Below are positions 8,233-17,583 of a stretch of DNA of 58,560 nucleotides, in pieces. The DNA comes from an uncultured Lachnospiraceae bacterium (GTDB taxonomy: Bacteria; Bacillota; Clostridia; Lachnospirales; Lachnospiraceae): NCBI GenBank assembly GCA_910585075.1, contig CAJUED010000022.1:1-58560 (forward strand). The letters run 5' to 3'. Made by a program: the position numbers and the translations under genes. How positions within the stretch are numbered: the first letter of the stretch is position 1; each line of letters starts with the position of its first letter. The notes under the pieces were generated by a model, which did no database searches, was not told the DNA's origin, and worked only from the letters and a program-made list of their open reading frames with translations.

Positions 8233-8778
8233 TTACTGCTCCATCTGCCTTCCCAGAAACCCCGCCGCTGACTGTATCAGCTTCTGCTCCACTTCCCCCA
8301 TTTTTCCTTTCTCACCGTTGTCAATCAGAACCACTCCGCCGATCATGTCCCCCTCGCATATGATGGGGCTGATTGCCTCCTGCTGAAATTCGTCGGTCAC
8401 ATCCTGGGTAATCGGGATAAAGTTTGCATCCTCCTTTGAAGCTATCACCATCTCCCTTTTGTTTAGCTTTTCCTCCAACTCTTTACTGATGGATTTGCCA
8501 AGGATGCTTTTAAAGCCTCCCGACACGGCAATGAACTGATCCCTGTCCGCAATCAGGGCGGTCCTGCCTGAAACCTGGGCCAGGCTTTCCGCATACTGTT
8601 TTGCAAATGTATTCATTTCACCAATGGGAGAATATTTTTTTAATATAATCTCGCCTTCCCTGTCAGTAAATATTTCAAGCGGATCGCTTTCCCTGATTCG
8701 GAGGGTCCGTCGGATTTCCTTGGGTATTACAATACGACCTAAATCGTCTATTCGTCTTACAATACCTGTCGCCTTCAT
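8233..8778 (-). CDS. spoVT: Stage V sporulation protein T (AbrB/GAF regulator)
   Basis: 181-residue DNA-binding regulator of late forespore genes. Seen: an N-terminal AbrB swapped-hairpin domain (GIVRRIDDLGRIVIPKEIRR) and a C-terminal GAF-like sensor domain (about 55-180). The length equals that of the Bacillus protein (known to be about 178). Start at ATG 8778 behind GGAGG. Its presence shows an endospore former. SpoVT genes are normally read by the forespore sigma factor SigG; I could not fix a SigG promoter here. The region just upstream is an unusual dyad array (8808-8985). Confidence 0.95.
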   Translation of the reverse strand: MKATGIVRRIDDLGRIVIPKEIRRTLRIRESDPLEIFTDREGEIILKKYSPIGEMNTFAKQYAESLAQVSGRTALIADRDQFIAVSGGFKSILGKSISKELEEKLNKREMVIASKEDANFIPITQDVTDEFQQEAISPIICEGDMIGGVVLIDNGEKGKMGEVEQKLIQSAAGFLGRQMEQ

Positions 8779-8807
8779 ATCAATAAACCTCCATTTACTC
8801 TAATCAT

Positions 8808-8985
8808 AAGGGATAAGTCCCTATAAGGATAAATCCCTAAGGAATAAATTCCCAAGAAAGAAATTTCTAAGAAATAATTTTCTGTGAAATTTGCCCCCGG
8901 AGCATTTATTCCCAAGAAATAATCTCTAAGGAAATATTTCCGAAAAAGTATTCCTGCGCAATTATTTCTAAGAAAAACTCTTGTA
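8808..8985. repeat. Array of about ten short dyad units, 14-16 bp each
   Basis: On the plus strand consecutive units read AAGGGATAAGTCCCT, ATAAGGATAAATCCCT, AAGGAATAAATTCCC, AAGAAAGAAATTTCT, AAGAAATAATTTTCT, a longer diverged unit, AAGAAATAATCTCT, AAGGAAATATTTCC and two more diverged units. Each unit is itself a small inverted repeat and both half-sites change together. On the minus strand the array is open as an 80-codon frame (8775-9017) with a five-residue periodicity (FLGI-like) that overlaps the stop of the radical SAM gene and the start of spoVT, but it has no ribosome site and I regard the frame as a by-product. Confidence 0.7.
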
Positions 8986-9009
8986 CTATTATTTGTAAAA
9001 AAAGGCTTA

Positions 9010-9930
9010 TTATACATTAAAATTCAAATCAAACTCCGGTATAAAACTCTCCTTTGCAGTATCTCCCTCCTGAATAAAAGCGTTCCGCACCCCCAAATCT
9101 ATGGCGTAATCCACCACGGCCTCATACTCTCTTTTTGTCACTTTTCTGCACAATTCCTTGTATGCAGGGTTTTCCGAAAGCCTTGCAAAAGGCGTATACT
9201 GGTTCATCAGACTGATATAAATCCTGTCCCCATAAGTTTCATACAAATACTTGACAACTTCCTTCGCATTCTTCTTGTGCCCCGGCAAAAGCAGATGCCT
9301 TACAATCACGCCTTTCCGCATCATGCCTTTTTCGTCAAAAACCGCCTCTCCCGTTATCCTGACCATTTCCGCAAGGGCTGCCATCGCAACCGCCGGATAA
9401 TCGGGCGCCTTAGAATATTTTTCCGCAAGTTCTTCATCCATATACTTAAAGTCCGTCAAAAAAATATCGACGATTCCGGCCAGATTTCTTATTGCTTCCT
9501 TTTTTTCATACCCGCTTCCGTTATATACCACCGGCAAAGAAAGTCCCTTAGCCTTTGCCTGCCCTATGGCCTCCGCAATCTGATTGATATAATGGTCCGG
9601 CGTCACAAGATTAATATTGGCCGCCCCTTTTTCCTGGAGCATAAGAAAAATATCCGAAAGCTCCTCTGTGGAAACTTCTCTGCCCCTTTTCCCTGCGGCA
9701 ATCTCATAATTTTGACAGTAAACACACCGCAGATTACATCCGGAAAAAAAGACTGTACCGGAACCCACTTCCCCCGAAATACAGGGCTCCTCCCACATAT
9801 GGAGAGCCGCTCTTGCAACAAAAATCCGCTGATCCGAAAGGCAGTAACCGGCCTGCCCCTCCCCACGCATCACCCCACACTCCCGGGGGCACAAATTACA
9901 GGGACTGCTGCTTAATTCTCCCCGTTCCAT
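9010..9930 (-). CDS. Radical SAM protein (PflA/AmmeMemoRadiSam-like)
   Basis: 306-residue radical SAM enzyme. Seen: an N-terminal four-Cys-type segment (CNLCPRECGV, then GYC), followed by the cluster motif CNLRCVYCQN that binds the [4Fe-4S] cluster and S-adenosylmethionine, then a TIM-barrel body with NGSGYEKKEAI and LTDFKYMD. It resembles the pyruvate formate-lyase activase-like group often annotated as YgiQ/AmmeMemo-type activating proteins. Start set at ATG 9930 behind GGGAGG; the longer frame begins with TTG. No glycyl radical enzyme is near, so the target is unknown. It lies upstream of spoVT on the same strand, separated by the dyad array. Confidence 0.85.
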   Translation of the reverse strand: MERGELSSSPCNLCPRECGVMRGEGQAGYCLSDQRIFVARAALHMWEEPCISGEVGSGTVFFSGCNLRCVYCQNYEIAAGKRGREVSTEELSDIFLMLQEKGAANINLVTPDHYINQIAEAIGQAKAKGLSLPVVYNGSGYEKKEAIRNLAGIVDIFLTDFKYMDEELAEKYSKAPDYPAVAMAALAEMVRITGEAVFDEKGMMRKGVIVRHLLLPGHKKNAKEVVKYLYETYGDRIYISLMNQYTPFARLSENPAYKELCRKVTKREYEAVVDYAIDLGVRNAFIQEGDTAKESFIPEFDLNFNV

Positions 9931-10136
9931 GCCAATCCTCCCTGCTTCCAACAGCCAGCAAACTTGTCCGTAAAACCTTTGCGTCCACAGTCCTCCTTCC
10001 TGACAGCGTCTCGCACCAAAAAACTTTACCGCACAGGCCGCCGGTCAAGTCAACAACCACACTGCAAGTACTTGGCTCATTGCTCGTGGGAATCAAACAG
10101 ATGTCCCCGGCAACGCCTTTCTTCCACCGTCTGCTG

Positions 10137-11534
10137 CTAATCCTCGTCATACAGCTCGTCCCACTCATCCCTCGGGATCGCCGTAATATTTCCCAGATCA
10201 TAATAGACTTCATAAAAAAGATTAATCCAATAATCCTTATCATCCTGTAAATCCGACTCATGGGCATTGCTGTAAGGATTCTTGAAAGCCTCCCTGTACT
10301 GGGGCAGCACCAGAATGCCGTCCTCCTCCGGGTCGCCTTTTTCCTCCCAAATCAAATCTATCCTCTCCTGCTCCTCCCTGTATATTCTGGCCAAATTAAC
10401 CAGATTGTCCAGATAAGTAAAAAACAGCCACACGCAAAGCACACTGACCAGACCGTACTTGGCAGCCCGAATCGCCTGTTCCCTGTCCGTCACATCCACA
10501 ATCCCCTGAATGCATCCCACAAACAGAAAAATGCCCGCTCCAAAATACGCCCTGTTCATAGGCGTAGGCGCAATGGCAAGCACATACCCTGTGGCAACCG
10601 CCGCCAGCAGGAAAAGCACCGTCTCGTTTCGGCGCAATTGCTGAAAACTGTCCAGCTTTTTCTGCAAAACCAAAAACACAACCACAATTGCCGTAATCAC
10701 AATCACTGTAAAGTACACTTCCCTGATACTGAGGGTTACCTTATAAATTCTCGAAAGAAGCCCCACAAGGCCCGTGTAATCTCCCTCCGACATGGTGGCG
10801 CTTCTGCTCCTTATACCCGGCGCGGAAATCATTCCCAAAATGCCGCAGCACATGCCAAAGACGCCGGAAATCATAAAAGGATAGATGCTCCTCTCCTTCC
10901 TTTTTCTTCTGTCCCACCAGAAATTCAATCCAAACAGCAGCACCAGCATCAGACCGCCGCCGGAGGTATTTTCATTGCACCATCCCGCTATTACGCCAAA
11001 GAAAAATGCCACCACCGCCACCGGCAGGTGATGCTTTGTCTTATCCGCCTTATTCAGAAAATGCCGGTAATAGGTCACAAACCCCAGAATAAACACACTT
11101 CCCCAAAGGTAGTTGCAGGCCCCGCAAATCCAAAGCATAGTCTGCCCAAAACTCACCGCATATTTCCATAAAAATGTGATAATCAGTAAAAGTACAAAAA
11201 TATCATATTTCTTTTTGCGGCGGATATTGGCGTACATCAGAAGTACAAGGGCTATAAACATCATGCTGTTTACCAGATTAAAGACCCATTTGTCAAACAC
11301 CAGGGAAAGACGCACATTAAACTGGCCGATTACCCTGCCGCTGTTTGACAGATATTCCCCGTACTGCTGCTTTATCAAATCCCACAATGACTTGGCCTGA
11401 CGCACTTCAATGGCGTAGGAATAATCATCCGACAAATAGGGCGTCAGAAAATTGTAAGCCATAATCATAAGAAGGGCTGCTGCCAATATTATCCAAAATA
11501 TTTGTTTTCTGTATTTCTCCGTAAAAGCTGTCAC
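10137..11534 (-). CDS. Polytopic membrane protein, DUF6056/GT-C-like
   Basis: 465-residue membrane protein with about ten hydrophobic segments and an acidic cytoplasmic-like tail. Seen: an early SDDYSYA motif after the first membrane segment, which in GT-C glycosyltransferase-like proteins is the acidic site facing outside, and a conserved NSGRVIGQF block. The GTG at 11534 was chosen because GGAGG lies six bases upstream and the first membrane helix then starts near residue 10; the longer frame adds a poor 43-residue extension. It is monocistronic here. A role in transferring sugars from a lipid carrier to a surface polymer is plausible but not shown. Confidence 0.7.
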   Translation of the reverse strand: MTAFTEKYRKQIFWIILAAALLMIMAYNFLTPYLSDDYSYAIEVRQAKSLWDLIKQQYGEYLSNSGRVIGQFNVRLSLVFDKWVFNLVNSMMFIALVLLMYANIRRKKKYDIFVLLLIITFLWKYAVSFGQTMLWICGACNYLWGSVFILGFVTYYRHFLNKADKTKHHLPVAVVAFFFGVIAGWCNENTSGGGLMLVLLFGLNFWWDRRKRKERSIYPFMISGVFGMCCGILGMISAPGIRSRSATMSEGDYTGLVGLLSRIYKVTLSIREVYFTVIVITAIVVVFLVLQKKLDSFQQLRRNETVLFLLAAVATGYVLAIAPTPMNRAYFGAGIFLFVGCIQGIVDVTDREQAIRAAKYGLVSVLCVWLFFTYLDNLVNLARIYREEQERIDLIWEEKGDPEEDGILVLPQYREAFKNPYSNAHESDLQDDKDYWINLFYEVYYDLGNITAIPRDEWDELYDED

Positions 11535-11729
11535 ACTAATCCTCCATACTGCCAACAGTCCCACAAATGTACTGCATGCATCCCATGCCGTGTATACACA
11601 GTATGCAATGGGCGCCGGCACAAATCTGTATCTGATATCTGTTATATTTACTCCGCCTGTCAAAACTGTTACCCTATTTTATCAAAACTGAATATGGAAT
11701 GCAATTAAGTAGTGCATCACAAAAAAATA

Positions 11730-11738
11730 TGTTATACT
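11730..11738 (+). promoter_or_regulatory. Extended -10 promoter of mutS2
   Basis: TGTTATACT at 11730-11738 is an extended -10 (TGn before TATACT). The -35 is poor. It is about 55 nt before the mutS2 start. Confidence 0.45.
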
Positions 11739-11794
11739 TAAACAGATTGGATGACAGGCCGCTTCTTCTAACAAGTTTCCAGTAAGAGGTATTT

Positions 11795-14176
11795 ATGAAC
11801 GAGAAAGTTTTACACACTTTAGAATATACAAAAATAATCGATTTATTAACTCAGAAGGCATCCTCGGAGCCGGGGCGGGCTATGTGTCGGGAGCTTAAGC
11901 CTTTGACTGACCCGCGGGCGATTCAGGCTGCGCAGCAGGAAACCGCGGATGCTCTTTCCATGCTTTTTGCAAAAGGCTCCACCTCCTTTGGAGGCAACCG
12001 GGACGTGTCCATGTCCCTGCGCTCTCTGGAAATCGGAAGCACCCTTTCCGCTCCCGAGCTTTTGAAAATTGCAGGACTTCTTGACAATGTAAACAGGGTT
12101 AAGACCTACAGCAGGGGCCCAAGGGATGAGGAAAAGGAGACCTCTCTTACCGGTTATTTTCATGCACTGGAACCCCTTACCCAGCTGGCGAATGAGATAA
12201 ACCGTTGTATCCTCTCCGAGGAGGAGATTGCGGATGACGCCAGCCCCGGGCTTAAGCATGTAAGGCGTTCCATCTCAATAACCGGGGACAAAATCCATTC
12301 CCAGCTGGCCGGCATGGTAAACGGTTCCTACCGCAGTTATTTGCAGGATGCCGTCATCACCATGCGGGATAACCGCTACTGTATCCCTGTGAAGGCCGAG
12401 TACAAAAGCCAGGTGCCCGGCATGATTCACGATCAGTCCTCCACAGGCTCAACCTTCTTTATTGAGCCTGCCGCAATCGTAAATCTGAACAACCAGCTGA
12501 AGGAACTGGCCATCAAGGAAAAAGAAGAAATAGAGGCCGTACTGGCCGATTTAAGCGCCCAGGTTGGGAAGCATATATTTGAGATATCGGAAAATCAGCG
12601 CATTATGACCTTTTTGGATTTTGTCTTTGCCAAGGCGCTCCTTGCCATGGATGAAAATGCCACCATGCCGCTTTTTAACACGGACCGCTATATTCACATC
12701 CGAAAGGGCCGCCATCCCCTTCTTCCTGCAAAGAAGGTGGTTCCTATTGACATCGAGCTCGGAAAGGATTTTGACCTTCTCATTGTCACCGGCCCTAACA
12801 CCGGCGGAAAGACCGTCTCCTTAAAAACCGTGGGACTTTTTACCCTGATGGGGCAGGCCGGGCTTCATATACCGGCCCTGGACCGCTCTGAGCTTTCCCT
12901 GTTCACGGAGGTTTACGCGGATATCGGCGACGAACAGAGTATTGAACAGAGTCTCAGTACTTTTTCCTCCCATATGACCAGTATTGTTTCCATCTTAAAA
13001 AATGCGGATGAAAATTCCCTGTGCCTGTTCGACGAATTGGGCGCCGGAACAGACCCCACGGAAGGGGCCGCCCTGGCCATTGCCATTTTGGATCATCTCC
13101 ACACCAGCGGCATCCGCACCATGGCCACCACCCACTACAGCGAGCTTAAAGTCTACGCACTGTCCACAGATTTCGTGGAAAATGCCTGCTGCGAGTTTAA
13201 TGTGGAAACCTTAGCTCCCACCTACAGACTTTTAATCGGTATCCCCGGCAAAAGCAACGCCTTTGCCATTTCATCAAAGCTGGGCCTGCCGGACTATATT
13301 ATAGACGCTGCTAAAAAGCAGATTACCACCGAAGAAAAAAGCTTCGAGGATTTAATCACCGATTTGGAAAACAGCCGCGTCACCATCGAAAAAGAGCGGC
13401 TGGAAATCGCCGCTTACAAGGAGGAAGTAAAATCCTTAAAAGAAAAACTGAAGGCTAAAAATGAAAAGATTGACAATGCCAAAGAACGCATTCTCCGTCA
13501 GGCCAATGAACAGGCCCGGGACATTCTTCAGGAAGCCAAAAACGTGGCAGATGAAACCATCCGTGTCTACCAAAAGGCCGGCCCCGGTGCTTCCTTAAAG
13601 GAGCTGGAAAAGACCAGAGAGCGTCTGCGGGGTGAAATTGGCAAAAAGAACGACAAGCTTACCCTCGCCCAAAAAGAGCCCCAAAAGAAAAAACAGCTGA
13701 AACCGGAGCAGATTAAAGTGGGCGACAGCGTTAAAATTCTCTCCATGGGACTGAAAGGAACCGTAAGCAGCCTTCCCGACCATAAGGGAAATGTCTTCGT
13801 CCAGTGCGGCATTATGCGTTCCCAGGCAAATATAAAGGATTTGGTGCTGATAGAGGATGAAACCCCTCCCGGCCTTTCCGCCCTACAGAAAAGCCATACC
13901 AGCAAGGTGAAAATGTCCAAAGCCTTAAATATCTCCTCGGAGATCAATCTCCTTGGGCGGACTGTGGATGAAGCTCTCGCGGAGCTTGACAAGTACCTGG
14001 ACGACGCTTACCTGTCCCACCTTACTACCGTCAGAGTTGTACATGGTAAAGGAACCGGGGCCTTAAGAAGCGCGGTTCACAGCCATTTGAAGCGCATCAA
14101 ATATGTAAAATCCTATCGGCTGGGTGAGTACGGCGAGGGCGATGCAGGCGTAACAATTGTTACGTTTAAAGAATAA
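11795..14176 (+). CDS. mutS2: MutS2 endonuclease / ribosome collision factor
   Basis: 793-residue MutS2 protein. Known roles of the family are suppression of homologous recombination and, in Bacillus, splitting of collided ribosomes. Seen: MutS core, Walker A GPNTGGKT (333-340), Walker B region LCLFDELGAGTDP, a long charged coiled coil (about 510-620), a KOW-like segment and a C-terminal Smr domain (about 715-793) with VVHGKGTGALR. The Smr LDLRG-type motif reads INLLG here, so nuclease activity may be reduced. Start at ATG 11795 behind AAGAGG. A two-component system follows after 71 nt. Confidence 0.96.
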   Translation: MNEKVLHTLEYTKIIDLLTQKASSEPGRAMCRELKPLTDPRAIQAAQQETADALSMLFAKGSTSFGGNRDVSMSLRSLEIGSTLSAPELLKIAGLLDNVNRVKTYSRGPRDEEKETSLTGYFHALEPLTQLANEINRCILSEEEIADDASPGLKHVRRSISITGDKIHSQLAGMVNGSYRSYLQDAVITMRDNRYCIPVKAEYKSQVPGMIHDQSSTGSTFFIEPAAIVNLNNQLKELAIKEKEEIEAVLADLSAQVGKHIFEISENQRIMTFLDFVFAKALLAMDENATMPLFNTDRYIHIRKGRHPLLPAKKVVPIDIELGKDFDLLIVTGPNTGGKTVSLKTVGLFTLMGQAGLHIPALDRSELSLFTEVYADIGDEQSIEQSLSTFSSHMTSIVSILKNADENSLCLFDELGAGTDPTEGAALAIAILDHLHTSGIRTMATTHYSELKVYALSTDFVENACCEFNVETLAPTYRLLIGIPGKSNAFAISSKLGLPDYIIDAAKKQITTEEKSFEDLITDLENSRVTIEKERLEIAAYKEEVKSLKEKLKAKNEKIDNAKERILRQANEQARDILQEAKNVADETIRVYQKAGPGASLKELEKTRERLRGEIGKKNDKLTLAQKEPQKKKQLKPEQIKVGDSVKILSMGLKGTVSSLPDHKGNVFVQCGIMRSQANIKDLVLIEDETPPGLSALQKSHTSKVKMSKALNISSEINLLGRTVDEALAELDKYLDDAYLSHLTTVRVVHGKGTGALRSAVHSHLKRIKYVKSYRLGEYGEGDAGVTIVTFKE

Positions 14177-14247
14177 AGCGAATTATTTTTAAAGACGCTC
14201 CGGCGCAAAACTATTTCAAAATAAAAAGCAGGAGATTAATAGATAAA

Positions 14248-14949
14248 ATGGTAAACAGACAAAAAATATTGATAGTGGATGACGACAGCAACATTGCCGA
14301 GTTAATTTCCCTGTACCTGACAAAAGAATGCTTTGAAACCATGATTGCCGGGGACGGGGAGAGCGCTCTGGTTCTTGCGGATACCTTTGCGCCGAATCTG
14401 ATTTTACTGGATTTGATGCTCCCCGGCATTGACGGCTATCAGGTATGCCGGGAAATCCGCGCCAAATCCGCCATCCCCATCATTATGCTCTCCGCCAAAG
14501 GAGAGATTTTCGACAAGGTCCTTGGACTGGAGCTGGGCGCCGACGATTACATGGAGAAGCCCTTCGACTCCAAAGAGCTGGTGGCCCGGGTAAAGGCGGT
14601 TCTGCGCAGATACAAACCCGCTCCCGCCCAGTCTCAGCCTCAGGACGTAAAATGCGTGGAATATCCTGACCTCACCATCAACCAGACCAATTATTCCGTG
14701 ATTTATAAGGGAAATCATGTGGAAATGCCTCCCAAAGAGCTGGAGCTTTTATATTTTCTCGCCTCCTCACCCAACCATGTTTTCACAAGGGAACAGCTCC
14801 TTGACCAGATTTGGGGATATGAGTATATCGGAGACACCAGAACAGTAGACGTCCACATTAAGAGACTGCGCGAAAAAATAAGCGACCATGCAGGCTGGCG
14901 GATTGCCACCATCTGGGGAATCGGATACAAATTTGAGGTACGCCAATGA
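14248..14949 (+). CDS. OmpR/PhoB-family response regulator
   Basis: 233-residue response regulator. Seen: receiver domain with acidic pocket DDD (11-13), phosphoacceptor Asp55 in LLDLMLPG and Lys104 in EKPF, then a winged-helix DNA-binding domain with FTREQLLDQIWG and TRTVDVHIKRLREKI. The stop overlaps the start of the histidine kinase gene by 4 bp (ATGA), so the two are translationally coupled. Regulated genes cannot be deduced; the pair lies between mutS2 and trmL, both of housekeeping type. Confidence 0.95.
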   Translation: MVNRQKILIVDDDSNIAELISLYLTKECFETMIAGDGESALVLADTFAPNLILLDLMLPGIDGYQVCREIRAKSAIPIIMLSAKGEIFDKVLGLELGADDYMEKPFDSKELVARVKAVLRRYKPAPAQSQPQDVKCVEYPDLTINQTNYSVIYKGNHVEMPPKELELLYFLASSPNHVFTREQLLDQIWGYEYIGDTRTVDVHIKRLREKISDHAGWRIATIWGIGYKFEVRQ

Positions 14950-16403
14950 GAAAGACCCTTTACCTGAAGTTTCTGCTGGCTTACTTTATTTTTGGCGTGT
15001 TTGGCTTTGTGGTGGTTGCCACCTTTGTAAACAGCATGACCATGGAGCACTTGAAATATGAAAAGGCAGATGCCCTTTACCGGGAAGCAACTCTCATTGC
15101 CAACACCTACGCCTCCGACCTTTATAATAATGAAACTTCTCTGGACACTGTGAAAAAGCAGCTGGACGCCCTGGACACATACCTGTCCGCCAATCTGTGG
15201 ATCATCAATCCTTCCGGACGAATGGTTCTGGATTCACAGGCGCCTGTGGACGTGGAAAATGAAACTGTGATTGAAGGCTTTGACCCCACAATCACGGAGA
15301 AGTCCTACTATACAATCGGTTACTTCTTTGACAGCTTCACCCAGGAACAGCTGAGCGTGTTTGCACCCATCACCTCAGATTACAAGGTGCGGGGCTATGT
15401 GGTAATACATTACCCTATGAGCAATATCATTGCATCCTGCAACAGCCTCTTGAATATCTCATACTTAATGCTGATTATTTTGTTCCTGCTCTCCATGATC
15501 ATTCTGATTTTTTTCACGGAGATGGTTTACCTCCCCCTGAGGAAGATAACCGAGGCAACCGAACAATATGCCACAGGAAATATGCATTATGAATTTCAGA
15601 TTGACAGTGAGGACGAGATGGGCTATCTGGCTGCCTCCCTTTCCTACATGGCCAGCGAAATCGCCCGGGCCGAGGATGACCAGAAGAAATTCGTGGCAAA
15701 TGTCTCCCACGACTTCCGCTCTCCCCTTACTTCCATTAAAGGCTACCTGGAAGCCATGTTGGACGGCACCATCCCCCCTGAGCTTCACGAGAAATACCTG
15801 AACATTGTCCTAAACGAAACGGAACGGCTTACCAAGCTCACCAACAGCCTGCTCACCTTAAACAATTTAAATACCAAAGGCATTATGCTGGATAAAAGCA
15901 TTTTCGACATTAACAAAGTCATACGTAATATCGCCGCCTCCTTTGAGGGAACCTGCAAAAGTAAGACCATTGCCATAGAATTGATACTCACCGGAGATGA
16001 GCTGTTTGTGGGTGCCGATATCGGAAAAATCCAACAGGTGCTTTACAATCTGCTGGACAATGCCATTAAATTCAGTAATCCTGATTCCATCATTAAAATA
16101 GAGACCACGGAAAAGCATAATAAGGTTTTTATATCCGTAAAGGACAGAGGTATCGGCATACCAAAGGATAACCTAAAGCTGATCTGGGACCGGTTTTACA
16201 AATCAGACCTTTCCAGAGGCAGGGATAAAAAGGGCACAGGCCTTGGCCTTTCCATTACCAAAGAAATTATCCACGCCCATGGGGAACACATCAATGTGGT
16301 CAGCACCGAAGGCGTAGGGTCGGAATTTATTTTTTCCCTTCCCATAGAAGACGATGTCTTCATGTCGGACACTTTGATAGAAAATGAAAAATATGGGGGA
16401 TAG
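14946..16403 (+). CDS. Sensor histidine kinase
   Basis: 485-residue membrane kinase paired with the preceding regulator. Seen: a membrane helix at about 8-30, an extracellular domain of about 140 residues, a second helix at about 172-192, a HAMP domain, a phosphoacceptor box VSHDFRSPL (His255), then N, G1 and G2 boxes (NLLDNAIKF, DRGIGIP, GTGLGLSI). The extracellular part looks PAS/Cache-like, but the ligand is unknown. It is followed after 9 nt by trmL. Confidence 0.95.
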   Translation: MRKTLYLKFLLAYFIFGVFGFVVVATFVNSMTMEHLKYEKADALYREATLIANTYASDLYNNETSLDTVKKQLDALDTYLSANLWIINPSGRMVLDSQAPVDVENETVIEGFDPTITEKSYYTIGYFFDSFTQEQLSVFAPITSDYKVRGYVVIHYPMSNIIASCNSLLNISYLMLIILFLLSMIILIFFTEMVYLPLRKITEATEQYATGNMHYEFQIDSEDEMGYLAASLSYMASEIARAEDDQKKFVANVSHDFRSPLTSIKGYLEAMLDGTIPPELHEKYLNIVLNETERLTKLTNSLLTLNNLNTKGIMLDKSIFDINKVIRNIAASFEGTCKSKTIAIELILTGDELFVGADIGKIQQVLYNLLDNAIKFSNPDSIIKIETTEKHNKVFISVKDRGIGIPKDNLKLIWDRFYKSDLSRGRDKKGTGLGLSITKEIIHAHGEHINVVSTEGVGSEFIFSLPIEDDVFMSDTLIENEKYGG

Positions 16404-16412
16404 AGTTTAAAT

Positions 16413-16910
16413 ATGCATATTATTTTACATCAGCCGGAGATACCGGCGAACACCGGAAATATCGGAAGGACCTGCGTAGCAACAGGGACCAGCCTTCATC
16501 TTATAGAACCTCTTGGATTCCGCCTGACGGAAAAGGACTTAAAGCGCGCCGGTATGGATTATTGGGAACATTTAAATCTCTCCAGATACATGAATTTTGA
16601 TGAATTTAAGTCCGCCCATCCAAATGCCAAAATCTGGATGGCTACTACCAAGGCAAAGCGTGTCTACACGGAAGTTTCCTATGGCCCGGATGATTTTATT
16701 ATGTTTGGAAAGGAAAGCGCCGGTATTCCTGAGGAAATTCTGGTGGATTACGAGGAAACCTGTGTACGCATCCCCATGCTTGCCCAAATCCGATCTCTTA
16801 ATCTGTCTAACTCTGTGGCCGTAGTGCTTTATGAAGCCCTCCGCCAACAGAATTTTGCACAGTTTCAAATGCAAGGGGAGCTTCATAGGCTGCACTGGAA
16901 AGAATCATAG
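16413..16910 (+). CDS. trmL: tRNA (cytidine(34)-2'-O)-methyltransferase
   Basis: 165-residue SPOUT-fold enzyme that methylates the wobble base of certain leucine tRNAs. Seen: the N-terminal HIILHQPEIPANTGNIGRTC block, the central FGKESAGIPEEIL motif and the C-terminal trefoil-knot motif RSLNLSNSVAVVLYEALRQ. The length is that of the minimal TrmL type without an added RNA-binding domain. It probably shares a transcript with the two-component genes just upstream. Confidence 0.93.
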   Translation: MHIILHQPEIPANTGNIGRTCVATGTSLHLIEPLGFRLTEKDLKRAGMDYWEHLNLSRYMNFDEFKSAHPNAKIWMATTKAKRVYTEVSYGPDDFIMFGKESAGIPEEILVDYEETCVRIPMLAQIRSLNLSNSVAVVLYEALRQQNFAQFQMQGELHRLHWKES

Positions 16911-16945
16911 GACTTTTGACAGGATTTAATTTGATATCAAAGATA

Positions 16946-16981
16946 GCGGGGAATGACTTATCTATGTTCGCCATTCCCCGC
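16946..16981. terminator. Hairpin after trmL
   Basis: GCGGGGAATG and CATTCCCCGC form a perfect 10-bp stem with a 16-base loop between convergent trmL and the YcxB-like gene. There is no T-tract on either strand, so termination strength is doubtful. Confidence 0.45.
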
Positions 16982-16991
16982 ACGCTCCTAC

Positions 16992-17549
16992 TCAATTTCT
17001 CCTTGTATTTTTCCACTCCCACATTAACTGTTTCACAGATATCATAAAAACATTTTTCACAGGCAGCCAGGCAAGTCCTGTCTTTTGAGAGAGAAAATTC
17101 TGAAACGTTTCCTCCTTTTTTCCTTCCTCCCATGGCAGCATATATGCCCCACAAGTACTTACAAACAAATAATCATAGGCATTATCCGTTACTAATCTAA
17201 TAATCTGTTCATATGCAACAACCGTTTCCCCCTGCTCGTTCGCCACAGTCACTTCCTTTTCCCCAAAGCGAAAAGTTGTAGCAGGAAAACTTCCTCCACT
17301 GCTTTTCAAAAGCTTTCGGGCTCGGAAATTAGGGATCTGTCTCCAGCTAATAAGTAACCAACATCCAAACAGACAACACATCCCTCCTGCCGTTCTGTCC
17401 AGCATTCCAAATACAGCAGCAGATATGAAGCCGGCTCCCATCAAAAGTTGCAGCAAAATATATCTTTTCTGAAAGGAAATATACTGTACCTGAGAAAGAC
17501 GCCGCACACTCTCCTCATTATGGCAGAACTCTCTGGAAAACCCACTCAT
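16992..17549 (-). CDS. YcxB-like membrane protein
   Basis: 185-residue protein of unknown role with two close hydrophobic segments (about 30-68) and a C-terminal soluble PH-like domain (about 90-165) containing AYEQIIRLVTDNAYDYLFVS, a pattern seen in YcxB-like proteins. Start at ATG 17549 behind GAGGAGG. It runs in the same direction as the sugar cassette and starts 34 nt after the ROK gene stop, so it may be read from the same transcript, but no functional link is visible. Confidence 0.65.
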   Translation of the reverse strand: MSGFSREFCHNEESVRRLSQVQYISFQKRYILLQLLMGAGFISAAVFGMLDRTAGGMCCLFGCWLLISWRQIPNFRARKLLKSSGGSFPATTFRFGEKEVTVANEQGETVVAYEQIIRLVTDNAYDYLFVSTCGAYMLPWEEGKKEETFQNFLSQKTGLAWLPVKNVFMISVKQLMWEWKNTRRN

Positions 17550-17583
17550 AGTTCCTCCTCTCCTTTAGACATTCACAGCGATT

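Noticed and set aside
8808..8985. CRISPR array
   Set aside because: Units are about 15 bp without unique spacers, and no cas gene is near.
8775..9017. 80-codon minus-strand frame between the radical SAM gene and spoVT
   Set aside because: No ribosome site, biased repeat-derived composition, and the open frame follows from a 15-bp repeat lacking stop codons. Kept as a repeat and discussed as a finding.
10260..11171. 303-codon plus-strand frame
   Set aside because: Antisense to the DUF6056-like membrane protein, which has membrane helices and a ribosome site; the antisense product is basic and without motif.
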